From assembly GCA_039545295.1 (NCBI GenBank), contig BCIK01000005.1, positions 469,142 through 533,141 of the forward strand: a stretch of 64,000 bases of DNA. Reading direction: 5' to 3'. Positions 24,071 to 37,536 of this stretch are shown here, one piece after another. This DNA comes from Udeniomyces pyricola (lineage: Eukaryota > Basidiomycota > Tremellomycetes > Cystofilobasidiales > Mrakiaceae). The notes under the pieces were generated by a model. That model saw only the letters and a program-made list of their open reading frames with translations. It did no database searches and was not told where the DNA came from. How positions within the stretch are numbered: the stretch's first letter is position 1; every line of letters begins with the position of its first letter. The position numbers and the translations under genes are program-made.

Positions 24071-27000
24071 TCACATAAACGGTTGCTCGGAATCGTAGTC
24101 CAACAACCCATTGAGGTCGAACCCTTCGAGATCGAACAGTTGTTCAGCTCCGTTGCCGATTCCTGCTCCTCCTGCTCCACCGCCGCCTCCACCAGAGCCA
24201 CCGGTGTTGCCATGTCCATGTCCTCCTTCCCCTCCACCTCCCAATCCATCAAACGCCGCCCAACCTCCTAACAACTCACTCGTCCACGACGTTCCTCCTC
24301 CATCCCCCAAATTTCCCCCATGTCCACCGCCACCACCACCACCAACTCCATGAATCCCACTACCTCCATTTCCTCCCACTTGTTCGACGAACGCCGATTG
24401 CCAACTTCTTCGGTCGTGCGACGACGGTCGAAACGGCGAATTCGGGCCCGAAGGAGCAAAGAGGCCCGTGTTTGTAACCGAGGGTGAAGGCTGAGGGACG
24501 TGGCCCATCGTCGATGTGGTGGTCGTCGTTGGGAAGATAGGAGGGTGAGCAACGGAAGTGACCCGGTAAGGTGGGTAAGACGAGGAGGGAGTACCTGAAG
24601 CCGGATAAAGACGGCGTTGATCGGTATGATTGGAAGACGAAGGTTGTTGGTGAGGCTGATAAGGAGGTCCAATCGAAGAAGACTGGAGCTGCGAAGACCG
24701 AAGGGGTTGCTGTCCAATTTGACTCGGATGAGGTGATCTCTGCACCACCGGCTGGGTTTCCTGGTGCGCTTGTTCTTGAGCTGTAGACAATGTTGGGACG
24801 GCTCCACTTGAGCCCCTACTCCTCTTCAAGACCTTGATAGCCCGATCCAATTCGACTTCCCTCGTTGCACTTTCGGTTCCCGTCGTACCTCCACCGTTGG
24901 CACCTCCCGCTCCCCCTTGCCTCCTCTTGGTCCCACCCGAACCTGAACCAGCACTTCCCCCAGACGTCGATCCTCGTCTCTCTCGTTTCCTCACTTGGGC
25001 CTCGATGAGAGCCGTGAGGACCCCAACGGCCTTGTAGGCAATGGTCGAGCAAGGGGAAACCGCTCGGAAGATGTCGATCGCCTCGAGAACGAGTTGGAGA
25101 TGTTCCGGATCAGGGCCGGTAGATGAGGGTGACGCGGGCGGAGGGGGCGGTAACGTCGCGGAGGGACGAGGAGAGACGTCGCATGAAGAAGGGGCCGGAG
25201 GAGAGGTGAAATATTCGAGGATGAGGATGATGGAAGCCGCGACCGAATGCGCCTGTGTTCACAAAAAGATGAACAAGGAGGATAAATGATCACACGTGTC
25301 AAGTCAGCCTTTCAAGTTGCCATCGGTCGAGGAAGCAAGGGTGGCCCTTACGAGTACGGTCCACGTCTTGCGAAACTCTTCGATGTGGCATCTAAAGTAA
25401 AAAGCACCACAAAAAGGCGAAAAAATCACGGCAACAAGTTTTGAATCAGTCTGCCTTCGATGTCACATCCAGTTGTCTTGGAACTCATCCGCAAAGTAAT
25501 GGTGACTAACGTTGCAAAGAGCCGAAGAATTCGTGTGGCCATCTTGACGGAGATATCGCGACTCTGCTGGTACTTTGGGTCTCGAAAGACTCGACCAAGG
25601 TACGGCCGATGAAGGATGATTATCTATGACAAGTACCGACAATCAGCGACGGCCGATCAACTGACCACTCAGGGTGAATTCATCATCCCAACGATCTGAC
25701 GTGACATACCTTGTGAGCAGACGAAACAAAGTAGCACGCTCGCTGCCAGTGGATCCAATGCGGTGCACCCTCAGGGACCGGATTTGGTCGGCCATCCTCT
25801 GCGAATCGCATCCACGAGGGAGCCTCGTCAAAGATAGCCTCGGCTTCGGCGTGCATTTGGAGGACGTGCGGGTATGGAATCGTCGAGGATGTATGAGCAC
25901 CATCAAAGAGTTTGTTGACTTGGAGTGCGACTGTCGATTCATCCAGTTTTCGTTTGCCAAGGAGGCCAATCACAAACGTGGGAATCCAAAGTCAGCCCGC
26001 TGTCAGAACGTAAGAGGGGCGGATGCCAAGAGAAGACGAAAAATGATGTGACATACACTTGAGTAGTTGTACATTGTGGGATGTGATGAGAGGGGTATCG
26101 AGGCTGGCAACCTGAAGAGTGGAAGGTTCAAGAAGAGCCTCTTCGCTGACGTGGAGTGGCACTGCTGTATTGAATTGCCGGGTCGAAATGGCTAGGAAAA
26201 GGCGAAGCGAGAGACAGAGTCAGAGTCAGGCAAGTGTGGATATGACGATTGTTGAGTGATTGCATTGTATCGCAGCTGCAGCACATCATCAATTGAAAAA
26301 GAAAAAGAAAAAGCGGGACTCACAACAAGATTGGTTGAAGGGGAGATGAAAGAAGTCTTGCATGACCAGTTGCCACCAGACCCGCTTGCCAACTTCCCTC
26401 GTGATGAGAGCTCGCCCACTGGCATCTTTGAACGAGTCGGGGTCTCGACCAAGATGATTGATGTTCAGGTTCTGAGCGATACTGGACCGACAAAGTCAAG
26501 GACGACAGATAGGTGACAAACATCAACCCTCTCAGATAATCAGCAAAGGAGTCAAAGAGAGAAGCTTGTGAGCGATTGGGACGAAACCACTCACCGGATC
26601 GCTGCGGCAAGCATGGTGAAGTAGAGGTCACTTTTGCCAAGATGATTGGCTGGGCTAATGATGATGACGACACACTGGACAGAGTAAAGAGAGTGAACGG
26701 CCATCCAGTTGGCTTCGTTGAGCGACGCGAGGCATGCGTCGAAGAAGCGAGAAAGCACAAGCTGGATGGGCTCTGTGATGAGAAGGCGTCAGAGAACAGA
26801 ACGACAGTACATCGGGAGGAGTGACAGGAGTAAAAAAGGCGGCTTTACCGTTTGGGAAAAGTTGTTGCGAGTCTCTCAAGGGCATGTGATGAAGGGCCGA
26901 CTGGAGCATAAGGGGTTGAGATACGTAATTAGCTCTTTGCGGTTCAACATCCACTCAAGGCTACAATCCGAGGAATACGCTCACCATGAGAACTCCAAAA

Positions 27001-29028
27001 AGCAACGCAAGCCAGGCACGGTTGACCTCGACTGCTCCCGTGGCCCCCTCTTCCCAAAAAAGCTCACACTCGTCGCCTGTAAGGCGCGGGTCAAACGAAG
27101 CGTATGTTGTGGTTTCAGGGCTCACAATAGCTCAGGGTGATGGCTCACTTGGGTGAAAAGCGTCACGACTTACGGAACGTAGGACCATGATATCCGTAGT
27201 GCATCCAGTGTACCGAAGTCATGTCGTATGCAAGGAGCTTTCTTCCAACCTCTTCGCTGGGGACAACGCTCATGACGCCGCCTCGCGGATGAATGCTCCG
27301 CATACGCGTAGAGGGCATGGAGGAAGAAGGATGTGGAGTGGGTGCAGATACGGACGAGGCCGGAGAAGGCACAGGAAGAGGCGATGCGAAAGATACGCTA
27401 GGTCGAAAAGAAGTTGGCGGTAAACGACGCGCCTGGTCGTATGATTGTGACGGCTCGGGCGAATGTAAAGGATCAGGCTGAGGTGTTGGTGGGGGTGGAG
27501 GCGGAAGTGTATGACTGTTTGGTGAGGCTGAAGCCGATACCGAGAGAGAAGGAATCGCTACAGCAACGGGCCGTTGATTATGGGATGAAGGGGGTGGATA
27601 TGAAGAACTCTCGCCATCCCCTTCTGACATCCACGTGGCGTCATTATCGCCTCCTTCATCGTCTTCGATATCCCCCTCATCGTCATCGTCTTCATCTTCC
27701 TCGTCATCGTCGTCGTCCATATCGCCCCCGCTTTGAGAATCCCTTCGTTGCTCAGGCACTTGAGCGAGCAGGGCGCCCGTTGACTTGGCCCGCGAGCGTC
27801 CCATGGAGAGGAATTCGAGTGTTGCAGCCGCTTCTGCCTCGATGTCCATGGAGTGATCATCAGTGTCAGCATGAGACGAGACATGTGAAATGGTTGCTGG
27901 TTTTTGTGACGGGCCAGGTACGGATTGTGCCGAATCTGGGACGGGTTGCTGCACGGACGATGGGTCTGATGGACCAAAGGCAGGTTTTCCTCCAGACGAT
28001 GGCTGAGAGAGGTTTTGGGCGACGTGAGGAAAATGGGATAGAAATGCGTTGAAATGACCTTCGAGGGCGCTTAATCGTGTGTCGAGCGATTGGGTCGACT
28101 CGGTTGCATGCTTGCGCAGTTCTTCAATCTGTGCAAGAGTGAACTTAGATGAGGCTCGCGCATTACTGCAAGAAACCGTATGTATCAGGCGATGATCAAG
28201 CTGGTTCAGAGGGATGTCTACTTCGACATGGACCATGATGCACCAAGAAGTCGAACGCTCACGTCGGGGGTTCCTTGACCGTGATTTCAAGGTGACAATC
28301 GGCTGTCTTGCCGCGTTTGACGCAGTTGCCGCACGGTATGCCTACATTGTTGAAAAACACGTCGGTTTGTATGTTAATAGCATGGTCGAGAGTAGGCGAC
28401 AAAGAGAGATGTTCCAAGGAAACGCGTGGGAAATGACAGAAGTGAAAATTGACGCGCTTTTATCACACCTGCAGTAACAAAGAGAACGAAGAAGAAGCAT
28501 GTGAACAAACGTCGGTATGGGAGATCGATGATGCGAACAAGAGCATGCCAGGCATGAGTCATATTAGAGTCACGAACCTAGTTTTGCGCCTGAGAGGAAT
28601 GAGGCAGCCGAAGTAGTGAGCAAGGAAGATGACGCGTCAGAGCAACAAGAAGACGACGAAAGCGGAGGCGGTGAATGTGGTAGGCGTGAGACAGGCAGTT
28701 TACCTCGTACATTCGGTACAGCTGCAGGGTGTCCCGATTAGGAAGCGAGCAGAACCAAAACCATCAGCACGAAGCACAGTTCATTCAGAAGTCATTAACC
28801 AAGATAACCTACTTACGAGAGCGGCTGCCTCTGACTCTTGCGGACCTTGCCATCCCCTCCTCGTGAACTGGTAGTGTTGGTGCCGCCGGTAGCGGTGCCC
28901 GAAGCTGGAGCCGGGGTGAGCGAGGTTCTGCTCGAACCGGCGATGGCGTGTCCAGTCGGCTCAGTGCCTTCTTGGGCAGACCCACTCGGACTCTGACTAC
29001 CAAAGAAGCTCTCGGATTTGGCTGGCAT
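24071..29028 (-). CDS. Zn2Cys6 transcription factor with fungal-specific TF domain
   Basis: Predicted 1164 aa in 15 exons: 29028-28817, 28721-28704, 28589-28578, 28468-28458, 28341-28263, 28165-27174, 27076-26985, 26900-26849, 26772-26595, 26481-26324, 26191-26057, 25930-25710, 25623-25511, 25391-25352, 25252-24071. All phases close. Residues 72-100 form a canonical binuclear cluster, C-x2-C-x6-C-x5-C-x2-C-x8-C (Cys72, 75, 82, 88, 91, 100). A likely coiled-coil follows (FTLAQIEELRKHATESTQSL), then a long linker with an Asp/Glu block. The middle-homology domain starts about residue 440 (DECELFWEEGATGAVEVNRAW) and includes GKRVWWQLVMQD and HRPYLGRVF. The tail is Gly/Pro-rich and ends in an acidic-hydrophobic patch (LFDLEGFDLNGLLDYD), a candidate activation domain. 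The target genes are unknown. The intron after exon 4 would use a GC donor. Confidence 0.9.
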
Positions 29029-29573
29029 GCTGGTAGCGGGATGAGGCAAGGAGAAGGCGAGCAAAGATGAGAAGACCAATGAACCAAGGGCAAGATAGTG
29101 AGTTGGTGATGAGTGAGGCGAAAATGAATTGATCGGCCGGCCGACGACAGCGTGGTGGTCGATGTACCGAGTCTGGGTCAGGCAGGCATCAAGAGGACGC
29201 GTCTCGAGAGGGCGGAAGGAATAGTGAGGAGATATGATGACATACACTACGGCTTGTTGTTATCTCTGTAGAGAACGGAAGCTTGGCCACGCTGAGCAGG
29301 CGAGATGGGTGGAGACTTGTGGTGAGGGAAATGGAGGGGTCGGGGGAAGGATGGCCGTCGGATGAGAAGGGAAAGGGCTCACCCGATCAACCGACATCCC
29401 ATCTCGGAATCGTCAAGAGTTAAGACGCACGAAGGAATCGGGTCCCGTCATCTTATTTCTTGCTTCAACAGTATATAGTCTATCCACCACATCCCATTCC
29501 TACACATACACACCCTCCCATCGCACACACACTCATCCACCTACCCATCCTTCACTCACAACCCTCTCCCACC
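29029..29573. promoter_or_regulatory. Divergent promoter (transcription factor / UPRT)
   Basis: A 545-bp gap between two divergent ATGs. On the UPRT side it has a TATATAG sequence near 29470 and a C/A-rich leader (ACACACACACTCATCC) just upstream of the start. Confidence 0.55.
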
Positions 29574-31004
<1,431 letters not shown>

Positions 31005-31647
31005 ATGGGATCGCTGGGGATACCCTAAGGAGGAAGAATGTAATACGAGTACCGTTTCGCTATAAGCCATTGGAAGGACCAGGGTCTTCTGAAAAGAGAA
31101 GGCGGAGCTTGTCTGGAAGAATTCAGATCATATATATATATATATATGTGTCGATCTGTCGACATAGTCTTAAGCTACCTTTTCCGGAACCTTTTTTTTC
31201 ATTCGCGTCTTGACAAGCGATGATATGCATGTCTGTAATGTTTCGACCTGTGTCTTTGCAAACTGTGTCATGTTAGGATGACAAAAACGACAAGAGAAAA
31301 ATACAAGATAAATTAGAACGTGACCTCTTGTGTTCGGCGCGTCGGCGCAGGTGCACAGGTAGGCGTGTGACCCAGTTCTCGCTGGTTCTCGCTGAATTCC
31401 GACGATTGACCTGACCTCCCGACGTTCCGACTTTCCGCACTAAATCCTGTCGTGTTCCGTGTCTTTATACCACGCCTGATCATCCACACACTTCGCTCCA
31501 ACCTCAACATTATCTGCTGTTGCTCCCAAGCATCCAAAACCGAAACAAGGACCTCCTTCTCTTGGCTCCTTCATACCCTCACCTTCTTCAACCTCTCATC
31601 CGCACTCGACCTCATCCAACAATCAACCTTCTACTTCATCTGTCATC
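31005..31647. other. Tandem intergenic region (UPRT 3' end / Pol III subunit promoter)
   Basis: A TATATATATATATATG tract occurs at 31132-31148, about 130 nt after the UPRT stop. The part before the next ATG is CT- and AC-rich. No further gene was seen. Confidence 0.6.
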
Positions 31648-32368
31648 ATGATCTTCTGTCCGACATGCGCAAACATGCTCGTCGTATCCTCGGCATCTGG
31701 TGATCAGATGTGGTCGTGTCAAGCATGCACTTATCGTTTCCCCATTACCAAACAGGTTTGCATCGCGTCTTCTCCTTCCCCTTCTCCGGCACGTTATCCC
31801 ACTCCCCCTCTTTCTACATTTCGCTGATGCTGACCCCATAAACGATCTCCCTACTCATCCTGACAGGTCACTCAACGTACTAAACTGAAACGAAAGGAAG
31901 TCGACGACGTCTTGGGATCCGCCAAGAGCTGGGAGAACGTCGATCAAACCGAAGGTCCGTCCCGTCTTCTCCTTACCTTTCCTTTTCCAATTATTTGGGT
32001 GGATAGAAAACCGAAATTGATCATCTGCTTGCGTGGATTTTGGTTTGTTTATTTTGCAATGGGACGGGACTGACAGCTCGATGCGTCAAGTGCGATAATA
32101 CCAAGGCTTATTGGATGCAGCTCCAAATTCGATCGGCGGATGAGCCTATGACGACGTTCTTGTACGAATTTTGCTCGCTTTCTCTCTGTATACATCTATA
32201 CATTCAGTCTCTCTTCCGTAGCCTGTTTTCCGAGTCAAAAGTCAGTGGTTATGTCATCTAATCGCTCACCACCAACCTCTCTTATTTGTCGATTTCGTTT
32301 TCGGTGTAACATCGTTTCATAGCCGATGTACGAACCACACTTGCTCGCATCAATGGCGAGAGAACTAG
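31648..32368 (+). CDS. RPC11: RNA polymerase III subunit C11 (TFIIS-like)
   Basis: Predicted 108 aa in four exons (31648-31755, 31867-31954, 32077-32161, 32323-32368), the usual size for this subunit. It mediates RNA cleavage by Pol III and helps termination and reinitiation. The N-terminal zinc ribbon is C-x2-C...C-x2-C (FCPTCANM and SCQACTY). The linker KLKRKEVDDVLGSAKSWENV is characteristic. The C-terminal TFIIS-like ribbon contains RCVKCDNTKAYWMQLQIRS followed by the catalytic acidic hairpin RSADEPMTTFFRC, then CSHQWREN at the end. The final exon is only 46 nt and was placed from the conserved C-x4-C-x2-QWREN ending and phase. Confidence 0.96.
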
Positions 32369-33851
32369 TTTGGTCCTCGCCATTCGTTCCTCGGCCAGTT
32401 GCTCCATGCTTTTCAGCGGCCGCTGATGACCTGCAAAAGCTCGAATCTATAGAAAGCGCTTAACGGAGCAGGAAGATACAGGAGGTGGTGCAGAGGAAAT
32501 CTCGGATGAGGGCTTTGACGGAATGGAAGCAGCGAGGGGGACTGCTCATTTGGTGGGGGGGGGGGGGGTCTTTACGTCTCTTTATGATTGTCACGACTCT
32601 GATCTCGTTTGACTCTCTTCCCATTCACTAATTATACTGACGTCAGCTCCTGTTAAGCCGGACTAACCTTTCACCCCACTCCCAACGGTATCAATGAGGT
32701 CAGACGTCGACATCCAACGTCATATCCTTGTTTTCCCTGACGGTCCGAAGCTGTTACTATCGCAAGACGCCTAACCTTGTGAACCAATGACGCAGATCGT
32801 GGTGTCTGTTGCGAGTCTGCATGACGCAGGGATTGAGAGATCTACTGGCTGGGCATGAATGGGTTCGATCATCTACCAAAAACAACATTAAATCAACCGG
32901 CCAGTCCTCCAATATCTACTCCTGAATTCCCCGGAGATCCATCCTCCATGACCCATCCCCCTCACCCTCTCCTCCCCGAACCTCATCCCGACCTAAGCCG
33001 ATTCAACGCACCAAGACCCCGGCAAGGGCAACACTCGACGTACCTTCGAGAGCTGGAACGCGTCCGCAGCCAGCTCCTCCTCAGATCGTCCAATCCATCA
33101 CCAAAGCCCGCACCCAAACGCTTGTATTATACCCCTGAGGATCGAAAGAGGAACCGAAGATGAGCTCGTCATGGACCAGGAAGAGTCATACCTTGCTGGA
33201 CATCGAAAACGCATTCAACCTTGTCCCGCGAGCTACGATCGCCAGGAACGTCAACAAGTACGCCAAGTTCTTTCGCTTCGTTCCAATTCATGGCCTTTGT
33301 GCCTTCTGACTTTATCGACTGTAAATATGTATATGTATACATGTTTGTTTCTTCCATCATCGGCGGCCTCTTATCTCATCGAATTGCCCATGATAAGTCT
33401 CATTGATGACTGAAAACATGGTTACAATGTTTTAGACATATGATGATCCTGATATATTTTGTCTCCAGGACTCGAAAGACGTAAGACAAAGACAGCATTT
33501 AGTCGCACGGATTATGTCATATCTTCATCAACAAGTCACGCAAGGTCACATAGATGATGTTCTACGTCACGCGCTTCCGTCACGCATTGTGCGCAGCTCG
33601 AAGGGATTAGCAATTTGTTTACGTAAGAAACTCGATTTGGAAACGCCGGCATGCGCATGTTCGCTTCGGCACGCACGGTGACTCAACCGGTCAAAGCCAT
33701 TCCGATCCAGCCGCTTAGGAATCTTCAGCTTCAACATTTCTAATCCTTGCCATTTCCCCTACCACCTCTTAATTTCTGCTTCGTCCCCTATTCTACTCCC
33801 TGCACCTCCTTCGATCCATCTCCTGTTTCCAACCGCTCCTCGTCCTTCCTC
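32369..33851. other. Intergenic region with a possible small gene and repeated GTCACGC sites
   Basis: 1.5 kb between the Pol III subunit and the MFS transporter, both on +. It holds a G13 run near 32555 and an ATG-started open frame at 32855-33163. Several GTCACGC/ACGTCA words lie at 33535-33585, within about 320 nt of the MFS start. A CT-rich stretch precedes the MFS ATG. Confidence 0.5.
32855..33163 (+). CDS. Possible small protein, unrecognised
   Basis: An ATG-started frame of 102 codons, Pro/Arg-rich, with a helical segment (STYLRELERVRSQLLLRSS) and a basic end (YYTPEDRKRNRR). An AG dinucleotide at 33137-33138 could act as an acceptor leading into either of two other open frames. One of these reads KMSSSWTRKSHTLLDIENAF and stops at 33311. 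I do not recognise any of these sequences and cannot decide the structure. It could be non-coding. Confidence 0.25.
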   Translation: MNGFDHLPKTTLNQPASPPISTPEFPGDPSSMTHPPHPLLPEPHPDLSRFNAPRPRQGQHSTYLRELERVRSQLLLRSSNPSPKPAPKRLYYTPEDRKRNRR

Positions 33852-36800
33852 ATGTCGTCGGATTCCCATACTCTTCACCAGTCAGACTTGGAAAAGGGGC
33901 TTTCCGCTTCTCCCGCCTCTTCATCCGGCCTGGACGATCAGGCTTCATCCCTCCGCCAGAACGTCTCTGGCGGTGGGGCGGACAACAAACCGTTTCACCA
34001 GCAGATGACTCACGATGAAAAACTCGCACCTCCACTCATGTCGATGCCGACGCTTAAGGATATGCATGCGCTGGACGAGAGCATGCAAGCCAAGCGACAG
34101 AGAAGTCGGACGATGAGCTTCAGTGCGGACCCCCGGGAGCGAGGAGTCGGTCGAGCCCTCAGTCGAATCCTTAGCCCGTAAGCAGTAGCATCTTCTTGTC
34201 CTTTCTGTCTCTGCCTTTCCCCCTTTTGTCTCTTTTCTCTCGACAGCAAGCTTGCATGGATCAGACAAAGCAAACAAGTGTCATTCAAGAGCGTCGCAAT
34301 GTGAGGCGGACAGCCAGGTTGGTCGGTAGAGAGATATCGGCGCGACCGAGCGATGGTGCATGGATGGTCCGCCTCATTACGTCAAGGATTGCAGATGGGC
34401 CTGGATCGAAAGCGGCAGGAGAAGAGAAAGTGGCGGGAGTAGACGAGTTGAGCGCGCACGAGAGGGAGCTCGGCGAGGGGGAAAGGAGAGGCCCGAGGGT
34501 TACCCCGGTTATTGCACCTAGTAGCCGGAGCCGAGGGCGAAAGAATGCTTCTAAAAACGGAAACCATCCAGCTCCTCAGCTCATTCAGCCTATTTTGCCA
34601 TCTCGTACGACATCTGAGTAGCTTGCTGCCGTTGATCTTGAGCCAGCTCATCGCTAGGAAAAAGAGAAGAGGAAGTCGGGGTTCAGAACTCGCCACTATA
34701 TGCACCTTAAATTGCCGAAATGAACTCAGGCTGACTTGGCGGTTTCCTTTGTCTGCTGTTCTGTCTTGCCGCTTCTAGTCCAGTCGTAGGCCCTACTGGT
34801 GGAGCCGCACCAGGCGATGGTGATCTTTCCGGTTATCCACCACCCGTCGATGAGGAGGAAGCTCACCGCGACGAAATGGACCGAATCGCTCGGCTCGGCA
34901 AAAATGGTATGTCAGACTGGCCACCTGACGGGTTTGCTCCAATACCTCTTGCATCACTAACGCACGTTTTTGTTTTGCTTCTGCTGTACTCAGGCGAGGA
35001 TTGGGAAGTCAGCTGGGACGGACCGGACGATCCGGCTAACCCTAAGGTCAGCAAGCCATCCCCTTTGCCCGATTGCATGCACACTCACCATTAAATGCTG
35101 ACCCGTTGGCTTCCTGATGCCTACAGAACTGGGGTGTTGCATACCGATGGTTTCTGACCGCTCTGGGCGGACTGCTGGTCCTCAACTCGACGTTTGCCTC
35201 GTCAGCACCGTCTGGTATCGTCCCACAAACGCGCGCGTACTTTGGTATGGGCAGAGAGGTCGCGACGTTGATGATTGCGCTGTTTGTCTTGGGGTAAGCA
35301 TGGTATCTTCCTACGACGACGAAGTCAAATGGATGTTGCGTCTCAGAACTGACCTAATGTGCCATCCCGCTGTCCCTTTCAGATACTGCTTTGGTCCGAT
35401 TCTTTGGGCCCCCGCCTCTGAGATTTGGGGTCGAAGGTGAGTTGGATACCATTTTGTTCACTTTTTTCTCTCGACCATAAAGCACACGGCGACTGACATG
35501 CATATCGAACTCTCCTCGCCAGGCCCATCTTTATCGGTTGCATCTTTGTCTACACCGCCATGCAGGTGAGCACACGCTTTCTTATCACTTCAGTCCCCTG
35601 CCGTCTACCCTTGACTGATTCTGCTTGGTCAATTTCACCTAGATTGGTTGTGCTCTGTCCAAGACTACTGCTCAAATCATGATCTTCCGGTTCATTGGCG
35701 GCGTGTTCGCGTCGTGTCCCTTAAGTGAGTTTTGCGGTCGAGTGTCATCATTGATAGCTGTCCCATCATCACTAACCTGGGAATTTTCTGCTTTCAAAGC
35801 GAATGCCGGTGGTCTCATTGCCGATATGTGGGACGCAGATCGCCGTGGAATTGCTATGGCCTGGTTCTCCATCGCTCCGTTCGCTGGGTAAGTTGCGTGT
35901 GTTTGTCGGACGTCGGGCAAGAGTCCAACATACGCCTTCTTTCGGATTAGCCCCATGTTGACCGTCTTTCGTCTCTCACTTCCACAGACCCGCGCTCGGT
36001 CCTATCGTGTCGGGATACATGGCTACGGCTGGAGTGCCCTGGCGTGACGTCTACTGGGTCTTGTTTGGCTTTGCCGGATTCGCCTTCATCCTCGTCGTGA
36101 TCTTTGTGCCCGAGACTGTATGTTCTTGTTTCTGTTGTCCATCTCCCCGTTCTATGCATGTTCATATATGTGTATACATCCCGAGGCTGACCATGCACGG
36201 CCATGTTTCTCTACTCCAGTACACGCCGAGAATCCTTCAACAGAAAGCCATCAAGCTTCGCAAGTCAACTGGCGAAGAACGCTACTACGCCCCCATCGAG
36301 AAGCTTTCGACGTCATTCTCATCCCGACTCAACAACATTCTCGTCAAGCCGTTTAGGATGCTCGTTCAAGAGCCTATGCTTCTTCTCGTGACGATTCACA
36401 TGAGCTTCGTCTATGGGTGAGTGCCATCGCGACGGGTCTCGATTGAGTTTTCATCAAAACTGACCCGTTTACCTCCTTTTCCCTCTGATAGTGTCCTCTA
36501 CCTCTGCTTCCAAGCCTTCCCGATCGTCTTCACGGTCGGTCACGGACTCAGCGCAGGCGCGACTGGCCTCATGTTCTTGCCTATCTTCCTTGGAGGTGTT
36601 ATCGCTGTCGTTCGTCGCCTTTCGTTCAATCCCTCGCCTGCGCGTTTCCTTCTGTACCGAGTGGACCCATCCTGATAGATTTTTGCTTATGCCCTTGTGT
36701 TTTGTTTCCCCTCTTAGATCACCTACATTTTGTACTTTAACCCGAGATATGTTCGAGCTCACCATGAGGCCGCCGCCAAGGGAGAGACTGTTCCCCCCGA

Positions 36801-37536
36801 GATTGTGCGTCTCCCCCCCCCCTCCTATGCTATCTGTTACTCAAGAGAATTTAGTGACTGATCCTCTCATCCGTCTGATGTTTGTCAATAGCGATTGGAA
36901 ATGGCGATGTGGGGTGCACCGATGTTTGCTGTCTCTCTCTTCTGGTTTGGCTGGACGTCGTACCCTTCCATCAGCATCTGGTCCCCTCTACTCGCTGCAG
37001 GCATGCTGGGCTGGGCGATCGTATACATCTTTTTGAGCTCCTTCAACTACCGTACGTCGTGCCTCGTCGAGTTTTTTTCTTTCAGATGGCTTCGGGTTGA
37101 TGAACGTCGTAACTAATCTCATGCGGCATTGACATCTTCCCTCTCTCTCTCCTGGGTTTCAGTCATCGACGTGTACCTCTTTGCGGCTGCCTCGGCATTG
37201 GCCGCCAATACCGTATGCCGATCGACGTTTGGTGCTGGATTCCCCTTGTTCGCGACGCAGATGTACGAGAACGTAAGTCGCCCTGATACCATCCATCCCT
37301 ATCCCTTGATCGATCCAAACTAAAACGAAACGCCTACTAATCTGACCATGGTTCTTCTGCTCTATCATTCATTTTTATTTTATTTTACCTTTCAATCTTA
37401 CTTCCAGCTCAACCCTCGGATCGCTTCGACTGTTCTGGGCGCCATCTCGATCTTGCTTTGCCCGATCCCATTCCTCTTCATCAAGTACGGCGCTCAGCTG
37501 CGAGCTCGATCCAAATTTTCACCTGTCAAGGTCTAA
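33852..37536 (+). CDS. MFS drug/polyamine:H+ antiporter (DHA1, Tpo/Flr type)
   Basis: Predicted 623 aa in 15 exons: 33852-34177, 34779-34906, 34994-35046, 35127-35293, 35383-35436, 35523-35565, 35643-35724, 35800-35887, 35988-36117, 36220-36416, 36492-36609, 36718-36804, 36892-37051, 37163-37272, 37408-37536. A cytoplasmic N terminus of about 170 residues precedes twelve predicted membrane segments. Hallmarks are WEVSWDGPDDPANPKNW, then FASSAPSGIV in TM1, the motif-A-like LWAPASEIWGRRP, GGLIADMWDADRRGIAMAWFS, the antiporter motif-C-like GPALGPIVSGYM, and TVCRSTFGAGFPLFATQMY in TM11. It probably exports toxic compounds or polyamines at the plasma membrane; the substrate cannot be read from sequence. 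The first intron is 601 nt, far longer than its neighbours. Confidence 0.95.

Noticed and set aside
27414..28052. Long + strand frame opposite the transcription factor
   Set aside because: It is antisense to an exon with consistent phase and family structure, and is low complexity itself.
33162..33311. LDIENAFN-like string resembling a reverse transcriptase motif, suggesting a retroelement remnant
   Set aside because: Only this one short string matches. No flanking RT blocks, terminal repeats or target duplication were seen.
34196..34621. Long open frame in the first intron of the MFS gene as an extra coding exon
   Set aside because: The apparent acceptor before it gives an immediate stop in the phase required by exon 1, and the flanking exons join cleanly without it.
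36120..36219. CATATATGTGTATACATC inside an MFS intron as a 3'-end element
   Set aside because: It lies between two well-supported coding exons, so it is intronic rather than a gene end.
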